From Spartobacteria bacterium (GTDB lineage: Bacteria > Verrucomicrobiota > Verrucomicrobiae > Chthoniobacterales > UBA6821), in NCBI GenBank assembly GCA_003136515.1, contig PLEU01000074.1:250-9963 (forward strand): 9,714 nucleotides of DNA, in the 5' to 3' direction. The notes below the pieces were generated by a model. That model was not told where the DNA came from and did no database searches. It was given only the letters and a program-made list of their open reading frames with translations. The position numbers and the translations under genes were made by a program. This document shows positions 1 to 6,579 of the stretch, piece by piece (position 1 is the stretch's first letter; each line of letters starts with the position of its first letter).

Positions 1-450
1 CGCAAATCGGTTATCGCCCGTTGCAAAAGCATCACCGACAAGGCGGATATGCGCGATTGGAAAGGTGTTCGATCCGAGTTTGACGGGGCACTACAGGATG
101 TGCGCGCTGCCATGGATGAGATGAATGACCACGATCTCTCCCAGTTGGTGAGTCTCGGAGGGTGGCTGAGAGGCACCGAAGTGCTGACTGCGATCGTGCA
201 GAAAGGATACTCCAAGGATGGTGCGGAGTTGCTTCACCAACCGGAACTCGTGAGTTACTTTGACAATTGCATCGGCTCAATGAGTTCTCGACTTCGTAAA
301 AACCCGCTAGTAACGCATGTGCGCGACGTCCTTCGCAAGATAGGGCCTGTTGTTGGCGAGAAAGGGGAATCCATCACTCCTGAGAACGTGAAATTCATTC
401 ACGACCTGACGCGTGGAATCGATGATCAGATTGTTTCGGGGGGAAACTGA
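1..450 (+). CDS. Unrecognised protein, 3' part (5' end outside window)
   Basis: The reading frame is open from the first base of the window to a TGA at 448-450. It therefore probably starts upstream, although an ATG at 49 could be used (133 residues from there). A purine-rich AAGGCGG lies before that ATG but only two bases away, too close for a good ribosome site. The visible protein is hydrophilic, with alternating charged and hydrophobic residues typical of helices (for example around DWKGVRSEFDGALQDVRAAMDE). It shows no signal peptide or membrane segment in the visible part and no motif I recognise. The next gene, a secreted protein, starts two bases after the stop, so the two are almost certainly co-transcribed and probably translationally coupled. 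Coding status is supported by the open frame and the tight junction. The function is unknown; the N-terminus outside the window may carry an export signal or the defining domain. Confidence 0.75.
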   Translation, partial: RKSVIARCKSITDKADMRDWKGVRSEFDGALQDVRAAMDEMNDHDLSQLVSLGGWLRGTEVLTAIVQKGYSKDGAELLHQPELVSYFDNCIGSMSSRLRKNPLVTHVRDVLRKIGPVVGEKGESITPENVKFIHDLTRGIDDQIVSGGN

Positions 451-452
451 AC

Positions 453-908
453 ATGAAGATGAGTTCCTCCATAAAATCATTAGGTTTTTTCCTCTCGGGA
501 GCATTCCTTTTATGCATTGCTGCACCCGGATGTCTCCATGCGACAGTAGATGACTCGGTCTCCTTTGCCTATGAAGCGGCGCTCCCATACTACAAGCAGG
601 GCTTTTCCATTCGCAAAGATGCCTGGGGAGGTGATCTCGGTGTCCGCGAGCGTAAGGCAGTAAGCACACAGCTTTTCAAGGGCAATACCTATTGGTTCCT
701 TATGGCAACCGAAGTGAAGGGGGCGACACTGTCGGTACACCTTTATGATGACAAGGGAAACTTGGTGGAAGCCGAGAGCTGGCAGAAAGGCCGATTTGCA
801 GGAGCACGCGTCATCCCCAAGGCTACCGGTACCTATTTTGCAATTGTCCAGATCCTCAAGTCCCCCGAGGATCGCACTACGTGGGCGTTGGTTTACGGCT
901 ATAAATAA
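453..908 (+). CDS. Small secreted protein with PPC-like beta domain
   Basis: The 151-residue product starts with a Sec-type signal peptide: a Lys-containing N-terminus (MKMSSSIK), then a hydrophobic core at about residues 10-24. Cleavage is likely near residue 30 (C-LHA before TVDD). A Cys at 27 follows Ala-Pro-Gly, but this is a poor lipobox, so periplasmic or secreted is favoured over lipoprotein. Residues about 72-148 alternate beta-strand-like stretches. Their order (LFKGNTYWFLM, then ATLSVHLYDDKGN, then PKATGTYFAIVQI) is like the bacterial pre-peptidase C-terminal (PPC) fold, a non-catalytic jelly-roll module of secreted proteins. That resemblance is by eye and not certain. The start is supported by a GGGGGGAAA tract ahead of the ATG; a second ATG at 459 is an alternative. 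It is sandwiched 2 bases after the preceding gene and 8 bases before phoH, so it probably belongs to the same operon. No enzyme motif is visible. Confidence 0.8.
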   Translation: MKMSSSIKSLGFFLSGAFLLCIAAPGCLHATVDDSVSFAYEAALPYYKQGFSIRKDAWGGDLGVRERKAVSTQLFKGNTYWFLMATEVKGATLSVHLYDDKGNLVEAESWQKGRFAGARVIPKATGTYFAIVQILKSPEDRTTWALVYGYK

Positions 909-916
909 GCCGCTCC

Positions 917-1942
917 TTGTTGAAGACAGCGCAACAGAATCCTTCCAAAGCTTTCAAACCCGGTGTTCCGGAGGCGGAGACGGTGACTCTGGAGTTTGAG
1001 AACGCCCGTATTCTCCAATCACTTTACGGGGGGGATGAGACCTTGCTTCGTAAAATGGAGCAGAAATTGGGAGTCCACATCACGACCCGTGATGGGTGGC
1101 TTAAGATCGAGGGGCCGGATGCCGCATTAGCACTGGCTAGGAATACCTTCGCCCAGCTCTCCAAGGTAGTTTCCAATGGCGGAGTGATTGGGGGGCATGA
1201 GTTTCTTTATGCCTTGGATAAATCAGGAGGTGTCTCCTCAGCGGGACTAGAGTCCCTGTTCAGCGAGAGGATCCAGTGCTCGTCACGTAAACCTCCTGTT
1301 GTACCCAAAAATGAATCCCAAAGGGAGTATCTGAGGGCCATTGATCTCCACGACATCACTTTTGGTATCGGCCCGGCCGGCACGGGGAAAACCTATCTGG
1401 CAGTTGCTAAAGCAGTGTCCGCCCTCAAGGCGGAAAATGTGAATCGGATCATTCTTACCCGTCCCGCTGTTGAAGCCGGTGAAGCCCTTGGATTCCTCCC
1501 TGGTGAACTTCAGGAAAAAATTCTTCCCTATCTGCGACCCCTCTATGATGCCCTACGCGAGATGCTTGACGAGGAGGAGATCCAAAGGGCCATCGACAAA
1601 AACATTATTGAAATAGCCCCTCTGGCATATATGCGCGGGCGAACACTTAACAAAGCATTCATCATCCTCGATGAGGCGCAGAATACCACCACGGAGCAGA
1701 TGTTCATGTTTCTGACACGGATCGGAAACGGATCAAAATGCGTCGTCACCGGGGATCGCACCCAAATTGATCTACCTAGGACTAAGCCAAGTGGTTTGAT
1801 TGAGGCTGTGGGTGCACTGAGAGGGACGCCGGGGATTGCCTTTCATCATTTTAGTGAGTGCGACGTAGTGCGTCACCCACTCGTGCAGGCGATTATAACA
1901 GCCTACAAGGAACACCGTGGCGAGCGGGAGAACCGTTTCTAA
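917..1942 (+). CDS. phoH: PhoH-family ATPase (PhoH/YbeZ type)
   Basis: Cytoplasmic P-loop NTPase of the PhoH family, thought to act in RNA metabolism and often functionally tied to the endoribonuclease YbeY. The 341 residues show the usual order. A KH-like N-terminal region (about 24-80) begins with LEFENARILQSLYGG. The ATPase domain (about 130-335) follows. Walker A is GPAGTGKT at 152-159, the family stretch TRPAVEAGEALGFLPG is at 181-196, and Walker B FIILDEAQ is at 248-255. The following conserved GDRTQIDLP is at 279-287. Length is normal. The start is not settled. No ATG lies upstream in frame before the TAA at 902-904. The earliest start is TTG at 917 (another TTG at 920), without a good ribosome site. 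GTG at 983, preceded by GGAGGCGGAG, is an attractive alternative that would still keep the KH-like region. It follows the secreted-protein gene by 8 bases and precedes the 7TM-HD gene by 21, the classical phoH-pgpH pairing. Confidence 0.95.
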   Translation: MLKTAQQNPSKAFKPGVPEAETVTLEFENARILQSLYGGDETLLRKMEQKLGVHITTRDGWLKIEGPDAALALARNTFAQLSKVVSNGGVIGGHEFLYALDKSGGVSSAGLESLFSERIQCSSRKPPVVPKNESQREYLRAIDLHDITFGIGPAGTGKTYLAVAKAVSALKAENVNRIILTRPAVEAGEALGFLPGELQEKILPYLRPLYDALREMLDEEEIQRAIDKNIIEIAPLAYMRGRTLNKAFIILDEAQNTTTEQMFMFLTRIGNGSKCVVTGDRTQIDLPRTKPSGLIEAVGALRGTPGIAFHHFSECDVVRHPLVQAIITAYKEHRGERENRF

Positions 1943-1963
1943 GTTGCCCTCCTAAGTACTGCC

Positions 1964-3526
1964 ATGATCCGATTCTTTAAAAAACAGCGGCTCGCCGCCC
2001 GTGGACTGAGTTGTGGGAAGACGCGACGCGTAACTTCCGGGCGACTTGTGATTTCAAGTCTTGAAGAAAGTCTTATTCTGCGGGGAGCGGTTATCCTGAC
2101 CGCTGCAACGGTCCTGCTCTTCCTCTGTTTTACCGGAGAGCATCCCGATCCTTCCCGGCATCTGCTATATGTGTTGATGATTCTGGCACTAGCCGTGATC
2201 CAGCCCATCGTCAGGTGCGATAATTCCTTGGGTAGGAATTCTCGATTCGCTCTTTTTTTGGGACTCATCCTTCTTCAGATTTGCTTCGGCGAGTTCCTTG
2301 CGACTCAGGTGCCCGCGGGACATCTTGATGCCCGTTTTCTCCCGTTAATCATTCCCTACGCCTTCGCGCCGCTTACCCTCTCTGTGTTGCTCGGAGCTGA
2401 AGCGGGACTGACAGCCTGCATTGTCGGGGCGCTTTGGTGGAGTGTTCTCCAGCCGGGAATTGACACTGACGCCCTGCTTCTTGCCCTCACCGGAGGGTTG
2501 GTCGCAGTTCTTTCGACTCTGCGAGTACGCCGCAGATCCCGTCTATTGCGCGCCGGTTTTTATTCCTCCCTAGCCCTCTGGTTTGTTGCTGTGGTGTCCG
2601 GCGTGATCGCGATCCAGTGGGACGACCTGAGGAATAACGACTGGAGCCAGATTGGTCTCGAAAGCGGGATTATTCTTGGTATCGGCGCCCTTACGGCCTT
2701 TCTTGTCAGCGGCGCCCTGCCGCTTTTGGAGCAATTCTTTGGCATTACCACCGAGATCTCATGGCTTGAAATGGCAGATCTCAATCATCCCCTGTTGCGC
2801 CGCCTCAGCATGGAGGCGCCCGGTACTTACCATCACTCACTGGCAATGGCGAATCTGGCCGAAGCCTGTGCCGAAAAAGTTGGAGCCAACGCGACTCTCT
2901 GCCGTGTCAGCGCTTATTTTCATGACATTGGGAAATTGGTAAAGCCCGAGTACTTTACCGAAAACATGCCTTCGGGACATAATCCGCATGATGAACTCAC
3001 GCCAACCATGAGTACCCTGGTCATCCTTTCCCATGTCAAGGAAGGGGTTGACTTGGCCCTCCGCAATAAACTGAAACGTCGGATCATCGATGGCATCAAG
3101 CAGCATCACGGCACAACGCTCGTCGAATATTTTTACCAGCGGGCATGTCGGCAGGAGCGGGATGCACGGGCAGGTGGAAGTCTGATGAACATACGTCCGG
3201 AGGATATTCCCAAAGTTAGCGAGGAGAGTTTCCGCTACGCGGGGCCGAAGCCGCAGACGATTGAGGCAGTGATTCTAGGACTTGCAGACGCCGCTGAAAG
3301 CGCCTCCCGCAGTTTGGAGCGTCCCACTTTACAACGGCTTGATGATTTGGTGCATGACCTGCTCCAAGATCGCATTAATGACGGCCAGTATGACGAGGCG
3401 CCTGTTACGATGCTTCAATTGCAGGAGATTGCTGCGACACTGGTCTCCTGCCTTGCTAGCATGCACCACAGCCGCATTGCCTACCGGAAAAGGGAGTCTG
3501 CAGAGGCAGTGCTCCCCACTCCCTGA
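1964..3526 (+). CDS. pgpH: 7TM-HD phosphodiesterase, PgpH family, without ectodomain
   Basis: Integral membrane HD-domain protein. Characterised PgpH members hydrolyse the second messenger cyclic di-AMP on the cytoplasmic side. Of 520 residues, about 37-255 hold eight hydrophobic segments (roughly 38-57, 66-83, 94-113, 124-143, 146-164, 167-185, 199-218, 233-255). The HD domain follows from about 265 to 500. It shows PGTYHHS (286-292), the HD pair H320-D321 in AYFHDIGK, GHNPHDELTP (338-347), H357, the HH pair 381-382 in IKQHHGT, and D442 in GLADAAESASRSLERPT. All expected metal-site residues therefore appear present. Canonical PgpH proteins are around 700 residues or more, with a large extracellular 7TMR-HDED domain between the first helix and the seven-helix bundle. 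Here only about eight residues (58-65) separate helices 1 and 2, so that domain is missing. No Shine-Dalgarno precedes the ATG; instead the complementary CCTCCT sits at 1948-1953. It follows phoH in the same operon; substrate specificity is inferred from the family. Confidence 0.93.
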   Translation: MIRFFKKQRLAARGLSCGKTRRVTSGRLVISSLEESLILRGAVILTAATVLLFLCFTGEHPDPSRHLLYVLMILALAVIQPIVRCDNSLGRNSRFALFLGLILLQICFGEFLATQVPAGHLDARFLPLIIPYAFAPLTLSVLLGAEAGLTACIVGALWWSVLQPGIDTDALLLALTGGLVAVLSTLRVRRRSRLLRAGFYSSLALWFVAVVSGVIAIQWDDLRNNDWSQIGLESGIILGIGALTAFLVSGALPLLEQFFGITTEISWLEMADLNHPLLRRLSMEAPGTYHHSLAMANLAEACAEKVGANATLCRVSAYFHDIGKLVKPEYFTENMPSGHNPHDELTPTMSTLVILSHVKEGVDLALRNKLKRRIIDGIKQHHGTTLVEYFYQRACRQERDARAGGSLMNIRPEDIPKVSEESFRYAGPKPQTIEAVILGLADAAESASRSLERPTLQRLDDLVHDLLQDRINDGQYDEAPVTMLQLQEIAATLVSCLASMHHSRIAYRKRESAEAVLPTP

Positions 3527-3563
3527 CCAATTTGGGTGGAGCTGAATACCGGTAGAGTTATCT

Positions 3564-4679
3564 TCAGAGTTTCACCCCGTAGCGTTCACCCTTCTTCGCC
3601 CCGATCGCAAAAGCTGCGAGAAGTTCGGCGGTCTGCTCAAGATCGGTGTATTGGATCATTTCTACCGGGGAGTGCATGTAGCGGTTCGGGACACCGATTG
3701 ACACTGTGGGGATGCCTCCTTTTTGTTTGAAGATTGCATCCGCATCGGTACCCGTCCAGCGGGGATTCGCCTCCACCTGAATCGCAATCCCCTGCTTTTT
3801 CGCTGCTTCACGGAGACATTCGTTGACGACGGGGTGGTTTACGCTCCCCAGACTGAGAACCGGGCCTTTGCCTAGAAAAACCTCGCCGTGCTTCGGTTTG
3901 GAACAGTTGGGAATATCGGTTGCATGAGTCACGTCTACGACAAGGGCCACATCGGGATGCACGCTGTATCCGGCCATCGATGCTCCATAGAGACCGTTCT
4001 CTTCCTGAATTGTGGAGACCGCGACGACTTTGGCGTTTAGGGAATTCTTTTGCAGCGAGATGAGTCGAAGTGCTTCGGCAGCCGCCCAAGCACCGATCCT
4101 GTTATCGCAGCCGCGTGCGGCAAAACGGCCTTCGGCAAGCTCCTGAAACTCAGCGGAATAGGTCACGGGATCACCCACTCGAACTAGCTTCTCGGCCTTC
4201 TTACGCGAGGAAACGCCGATGTCGATATGCATCGTATGCAACTCGGGCACTTTGTTGCGATCGTCAGGTTCCTGCAGATGAATGGCGAGCAGACCAGTGA
4301 TTCCCGGTACGGGGCCTGAGGCACCATGCACCGTCACCCGCTGGCCCCGGATCAAAGTTCGGTCGACTCCGCCGATTCCCTTGAAGTAAAGAAATCCCTC
4401 CTCTGAAATGTGTGAAATCATCAGCCCAAGCTCATCCACATGACCGCTGATAAAAACCGTTGGATCACCCTTTCCAGATTCGGGATTCAGAGTTGCGAAG
4501 GCATTCCCGTAGGCGTCGATCTCTACGGAATCAGCGTAAGGTCGTACATAATCAACCCAGACCTTCTGACCTTGTGTTTCAAATCCCGATGGAGAGGGGG
4601 TGTTGAGTAGTCTCTTGAGAAATTCGTAGGGTGAGCCTTTCGACGGAGTTTTTTTGGATTTTTTGCCTGAGGTTTTCAT
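3564..4679 (-). CDS. M42-family metallo-aminopeptidase
   Basis: Cytoplasmic di-metal (usually Zn or Co) peptidase of family M42, which forms tetrahedral twelve-subunit shells and removes N-terminal residues from peptides. Some relatives are annotated as glutamyl aminopeptidase or, historically, endoglucanase M. The 371 residues contain the full metal and catalytic set. H80 lies in GHVDELG (79-85), with catalytic D82. D192 lies in RGCDNRIG, E226-E227 in TIQEENGLYGA, D249 in VVDVTHATD, and H336 in YMHSPVE. RWTGTDAD (307-314) is a family landmark. The dimerisation or PDZ-like insert lies roughly at 88-185. Residues 1-14 are a Lys/Ser-rich extension not needed for the fold, so a downstream start is conceivable, although ATG 4677-4679 is the only clear one nearby. 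No Shine-Dalgarno is visible. It converges on the 7TM-HD gene across 37 bases and lies last in a minus-strand series. The exact substrate cannot be read from sequence. Confidence 0.95.
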   Translation of the reverse strand: MKTSGKKSKKTPSKGSPYEFLKRLLNTPSPSGFETQGQKVWVDYVRPYADSVEIDAYGNAFATLNPESGKGDPTVFISGHVDELGLMISHISEEGFLYFKGIGGVDRTLIRGQRVTVHGASGPVPGITGLLAIHLQEPDDRNKVPELHTMHIDIGVSSRKKAEKLVRVGDPVTYSAEFQELAEGRFAARGCDNRIGAWAAAEALRLISLQKNSLNAKVVAVSTIQEENGLYGASMAGYSVHPDVALVVDVTHATDIPNCSKPKHGEVFLGKGPVLSLGSVNHPVVNECLREAAKKQGIAIQVEANPRWTGTDADAIFKQKGGIPTVSIGVPNRYMHSPVEMIQYTDLEQTAELLAAFAIGAKKGERYGVKL

Positions 4680-4751
4680 AAGTTGTGTGGGGATCTAGAA
4701 TGGGGTTTGAAGCAGTCCACATCCATGGAGTTAAAGCATGCGATGCCGGGT

Positions 4752-5513
4752 CTATTTTCCAAGACTTTCCAGGGCCTTTTCCATGGGAGCTCCCGATACA
4801 CGGATGAATCCGGTTAGGGGATGGGACATTTCCAGGACGAGAAAAATTGAGCAGGAGACAGAGATGGCGCAGACAAGAAGAACGGAAACAACTGTTCTGT
4901 TGCGTGGAGCAAACAGTCCGTAGGTCACATTGAGCATGGTGAGCCAGAAAATCAGCACAACAAGAAAAGGGAGGGGAAGGGCAGTTTGCTGCTCCTCAAC
5001 AATCAGCCAGCGGGCACCCATGATGTCTGACTGAATCTGCATGGCCTGGTTTTGGAGGGAGCGCTGGGCATCGGTGACCGGAGCAAGATCCCTGATGGCG
5101 TCGCCAACATGTTCCATACCCTTGGAACCCTCGATTGAAGTCAGTTTCTGGCTAGAATCGGCATGAGCCCCCCAAATCTGACTGACCGCATTGGAGATCG
5201 TGTCATGGAGAATTTGACGCGCTGATTGGGATTGCGGTCCATATTGGGAAAGAATGCGGTCGAGCAGGATGATCTTGGCTCCGCCCTGTGTGATTTCAGA
5301 ATTAACGGCATCGAAGGAGCTTTTGGAGGAGCCGACAAGAAGCCCCAGAACGAGAGCCGCCATGGTGGCTATCAATCCGGCCCCCAGTTTGACGCTATCC
5401 TTGGAATCAGCACTCAGGTGGTGCTTGGGAAGAAATTTCTGAATGAAAAGACCGAAAAGAGCTCCGCCAAAAATACAGCAGAATGCGATGGCGGAAACGA
5501 AGAGGGAACTCAT
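4752..5513 (-). CDS. DUF4239-type inner-membrane protein
   Basis: A 253-residue membrane protein of the DUF4239 (bestrophin-like) type, function not established. It has two N-terminal hydrophobic helices (about 4-25 and 43-62), a soluble, probably helical middle (about 64-178) and two C-terminal helices (about 180-200 and 207-227). The diagnostic part is VKLGAGLIATMAALVLGLLV at 41-60, followed by SSKSSFDAVNSEI and ILLDRILSQYGP (81-92), the stretch that best marks this family. Length is typical. The relation to bestrophin-like proteins might suggest ion movement, but nothing in this sequence demonstrates transport. The ATG at 5511-5513 has no Shine-Dalgarno. It lies between the metallophosphoesterase gene (103 bases upstream) and the M42 peptidase gene (72 bases downstream), all on the minus strand. 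Co-transcription is possible but the gaps leave room for separate promoters. Confidence 0.85.
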   Translation of the reverse strand: MSSLFVSAIAFCCIFGGALFGLFIQKFLPKHHLSADSKDSVKLGAGLIATMAALVLGLLVGSSKSSFDAVNSEITQGGAKIILLDRILSQYGPQSQSARQILHDTISNAVSQIWGAHADSSQKLTSIEGSKGMEHVGDAIRDLAPVTDAQRSLQNQAMQIQSDIMGARWLIVEEQQTALPLPFLVVLIFWLTMLNVTYGLFAPRNRTVVSVLLVCAISVSCSIFLVLEMSHPLTGFIRVSGAPMEKALESLGK

Positions 5514-5587
5514 TATGGGAAGCTATCCGTCATGATTGCAGGGTTCTGTACTAATTTCGAGGGGAGATGATGTAGGATGGCAGGGGG

Positions 5588-5617
5588 AGCATCTAAGGGT
5601 TGATGCTGAGAGCCCTT
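5588..5617. repeat. Overlapping small inverted repeats after the metallophosphoesterase gene
   Basis: Two alternative hairpins overlap here. AGCATC (5588-5593) and GATGCT (5602-5607) are a perfect 6-base inverted repeat with an 8-base loop. AAGGGT (5595-5600) and GCCCTT (5612-5617) pair with one G-T wobble in RNA. They lie just past the stop codon of the minus-strand gene, where a terminator would be expected. No T-run follows on the minus strand, so an intrinsic terminator is doubtful. Confidence 0.25.
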
Positions 5618-6264
5618 CATTCATCCCAGTCAGCGGAATAATCCCGCACAGCCTTCACCTGAACTATGCGTCCGAGGGGAAGAATAAGTGCTGTCAGACA
5701 ACCTCCATAAACACAGCCAGTATCAATGCCATAAAACTTACCCTCAATGATGAGGGGTTCGGACGGATTGCCGTTATATCGTTTGTGTCCCACGACCAAT
5801 GGGCGATCGAGGGTCAGGTCATCCCTCCAGTCAGAATCAAGAGTAGTCTTGCCCGTGAGCACCTTGGCAGGCTGATTATCCAGACTCAGTCCAGGAAGAA
5901 TTGCCCCATGGACCGCGATAAGATCCGATGTTTGAAAATATAGGGGCATATTCGCCACCGCTTCGAGATAGTTTTTGTAGGAGGATTTGGACATTTCCTC
6001 GCGGGTAATCACGCTCTCGGGTTTGGGCCTAGCGGTTCCTTGGCTCCATTCAAGATGATTGAGATCATGATTACCCAGGAGGCAGACACAGTCGAGTGAA
6101 GCGTAGGTCTGGAGCACTCCCTCGGGATCAGGCCCCTTGTTCAGTAGGTCACCGAGTAGAACGAGTTGATCGCCCTCCGCTGGTGACAGGAGATGGAGCA
6201 GTTCCCTGAATTCATGGTCACAGCCATGAATGTCTCCGATCAGGATGGTGTTGTTTCGACTCAT
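5617..6264 (-). CDS. Calcineurin-like metallophosphoesterase (PPP/ApaH-like)
   Basis: A 215-residue cytoplasmic di-metal phosphoesterase of the PPP branch, which includes bacterial serine/threonine phosphatases (PrpA/PrpE) and the diadenosine tetraphosphatase ApaH. The signature motifs appear in order. GDIHG is at 10-14, GDLLNKGP at 38-45 (the PPP motif GDxxxxGP), GNHDL at 64-68, and VHG with H119. GH with H160 follows, and GIDTGCVYGG at 179-188. Length is close to PrpA/PrpE-like phosphatases and shorter than ApaH (about 270-280). Lys at position 43 replaces the Arg common in protein phosphatases (GDLVDRGP), so the substrate (phosphoprotein, Ap4A-like dinucleotide or other) is open. The start ATG at 6262-6264 is set just six codons before the first beta-strand motif, which is right for the family. 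No Shine-Dalgarno is visible. It is the first gene of the minus-strand series. Confidence 0.9.
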   Translation of the reverse strand: MSRNNTILIGDIHGCDHEFRELLHLLSPAEGDQLVLLGDLLNKGPDPEGVLQTYASLDCVCLLGNHDLNHLEWSQGTARPKPESVITREEMSKSSYKNYLEAVANMPLYFQTSDLIAVHGAILPGLSLDNQPAKVLTGKTTLDSDWRDDLTLDRPLVVGHKRYNGNPSEPLIIEGKFYGIDTGCVYGGCLTALILPLGRIVQVKAVRDYSADWDE

Positions 6265-6579
6265 CGCGAGTATTCGAGTATCATCGGGAAAGTTTTTCCG
6301 GTGAGATCGTTACAGTGGTTTGCTTGGTCATACGCGGGTGCAGTGGCACACAGTGGGTTTGAAAATATATCTTCCCTTTTTGCAATCATGAATAAGCATT
6401 TTTTTCAGTCGGTTTGTTTTGATGCCCAGAAACGCAGATCCTTTCCGGCCCTCTCCATGAAAATATCCTGGATCGGTGCGGGCACACTCCCTTTGGAACT
6501 TTCTGTGACTGTTTCCATATCGAGGCATCTTCATGAATCGGTCTTGTAGCCTGATGAGGGGTGCGGGAGAGTCATTCGC
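6265..6579. other. Intergenic region between divergent genes, no credible gene
   Basis: This roughly 315-base gap separates the divergently read metallophosphoesterase (minus) and cupin protein (plus), so it should hold both promoters. On the minus strand a TATATT (plus-strand 6364-6369) lies 17 bases from a weak TTCATG (6387-6392). This would give an untranslated leader of about 95-100 bases. On the plus strand a TTGGAA at 6493-6498 lies 17 bases before CATATC, a poor match. An 8-base palindrome TTCATGAA is at 6530-6537. Two overlapping open frames on opposite strands cross this gap, but neither looks like a real protein. I see no tRNA, riboswitch or strong hairpin. A small RNA cannot be excluded by eye. 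Confidence 0.5.
6364..6392 (-). promoter_or_regulatory. Possible sigma-70-like promoter for the metallophosphoesterase gene
   Basis: Read on the minus strand, TTCATG is followed after 17 bases by TATATT. The -10 matches the consensus TATAAT at five of six positions. The -35 matches TTGACA at only three. The surrounding run is AT-rich relative to the rest of the gap. The distance to the ATG at 6264 is about 100 bases. This is a pattern match only. Confidence 0.2.

Noticed and set aside
453..560. Lipoprotein signal with Cys27 in the secreted protein
   Set aside because: The residues before Cys27 are Ala-Pro-Gly. Position -3 is not Leu/Val/Ile and a Pro at -2 is unusual, so ordinary signal peptidase cleavage after LHA is more likely.
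3527..3563. Bidirectional terminator between the convergent 7TM-HD and M42 genes
   Set aside because: The only pairing seen is very short (CCAA/TTGG with almost no loop, and an imperfect CTCC/GGAG), and no T-run is present on either strand.
5536..5943. Plus-strand open frame of 135 codons
   Set aside because: It is antisense to the C-terminal half of the metallophosphoesterase, whose motifs (H119, H160, DTGCVYGG) are clear on the minus strand.
5617..6264. Naming the phosphoesterase apaH
   Set aside because: All PPP motifs are present, but the protein is shorter than ApaH and the substrate-determining part cannot be judged by eye. A specific gene name would overstate the evidence.
6193..6549. 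Plus-strand open frame of 118 codons crossing the gap before the cupin gene
   Set aside because: It starts antisense inside the metallophosphoesterase coding region, has no ribosome site and shows no domain-like pattern. The opposite strand is open over the same bases, so openness here is not informative.
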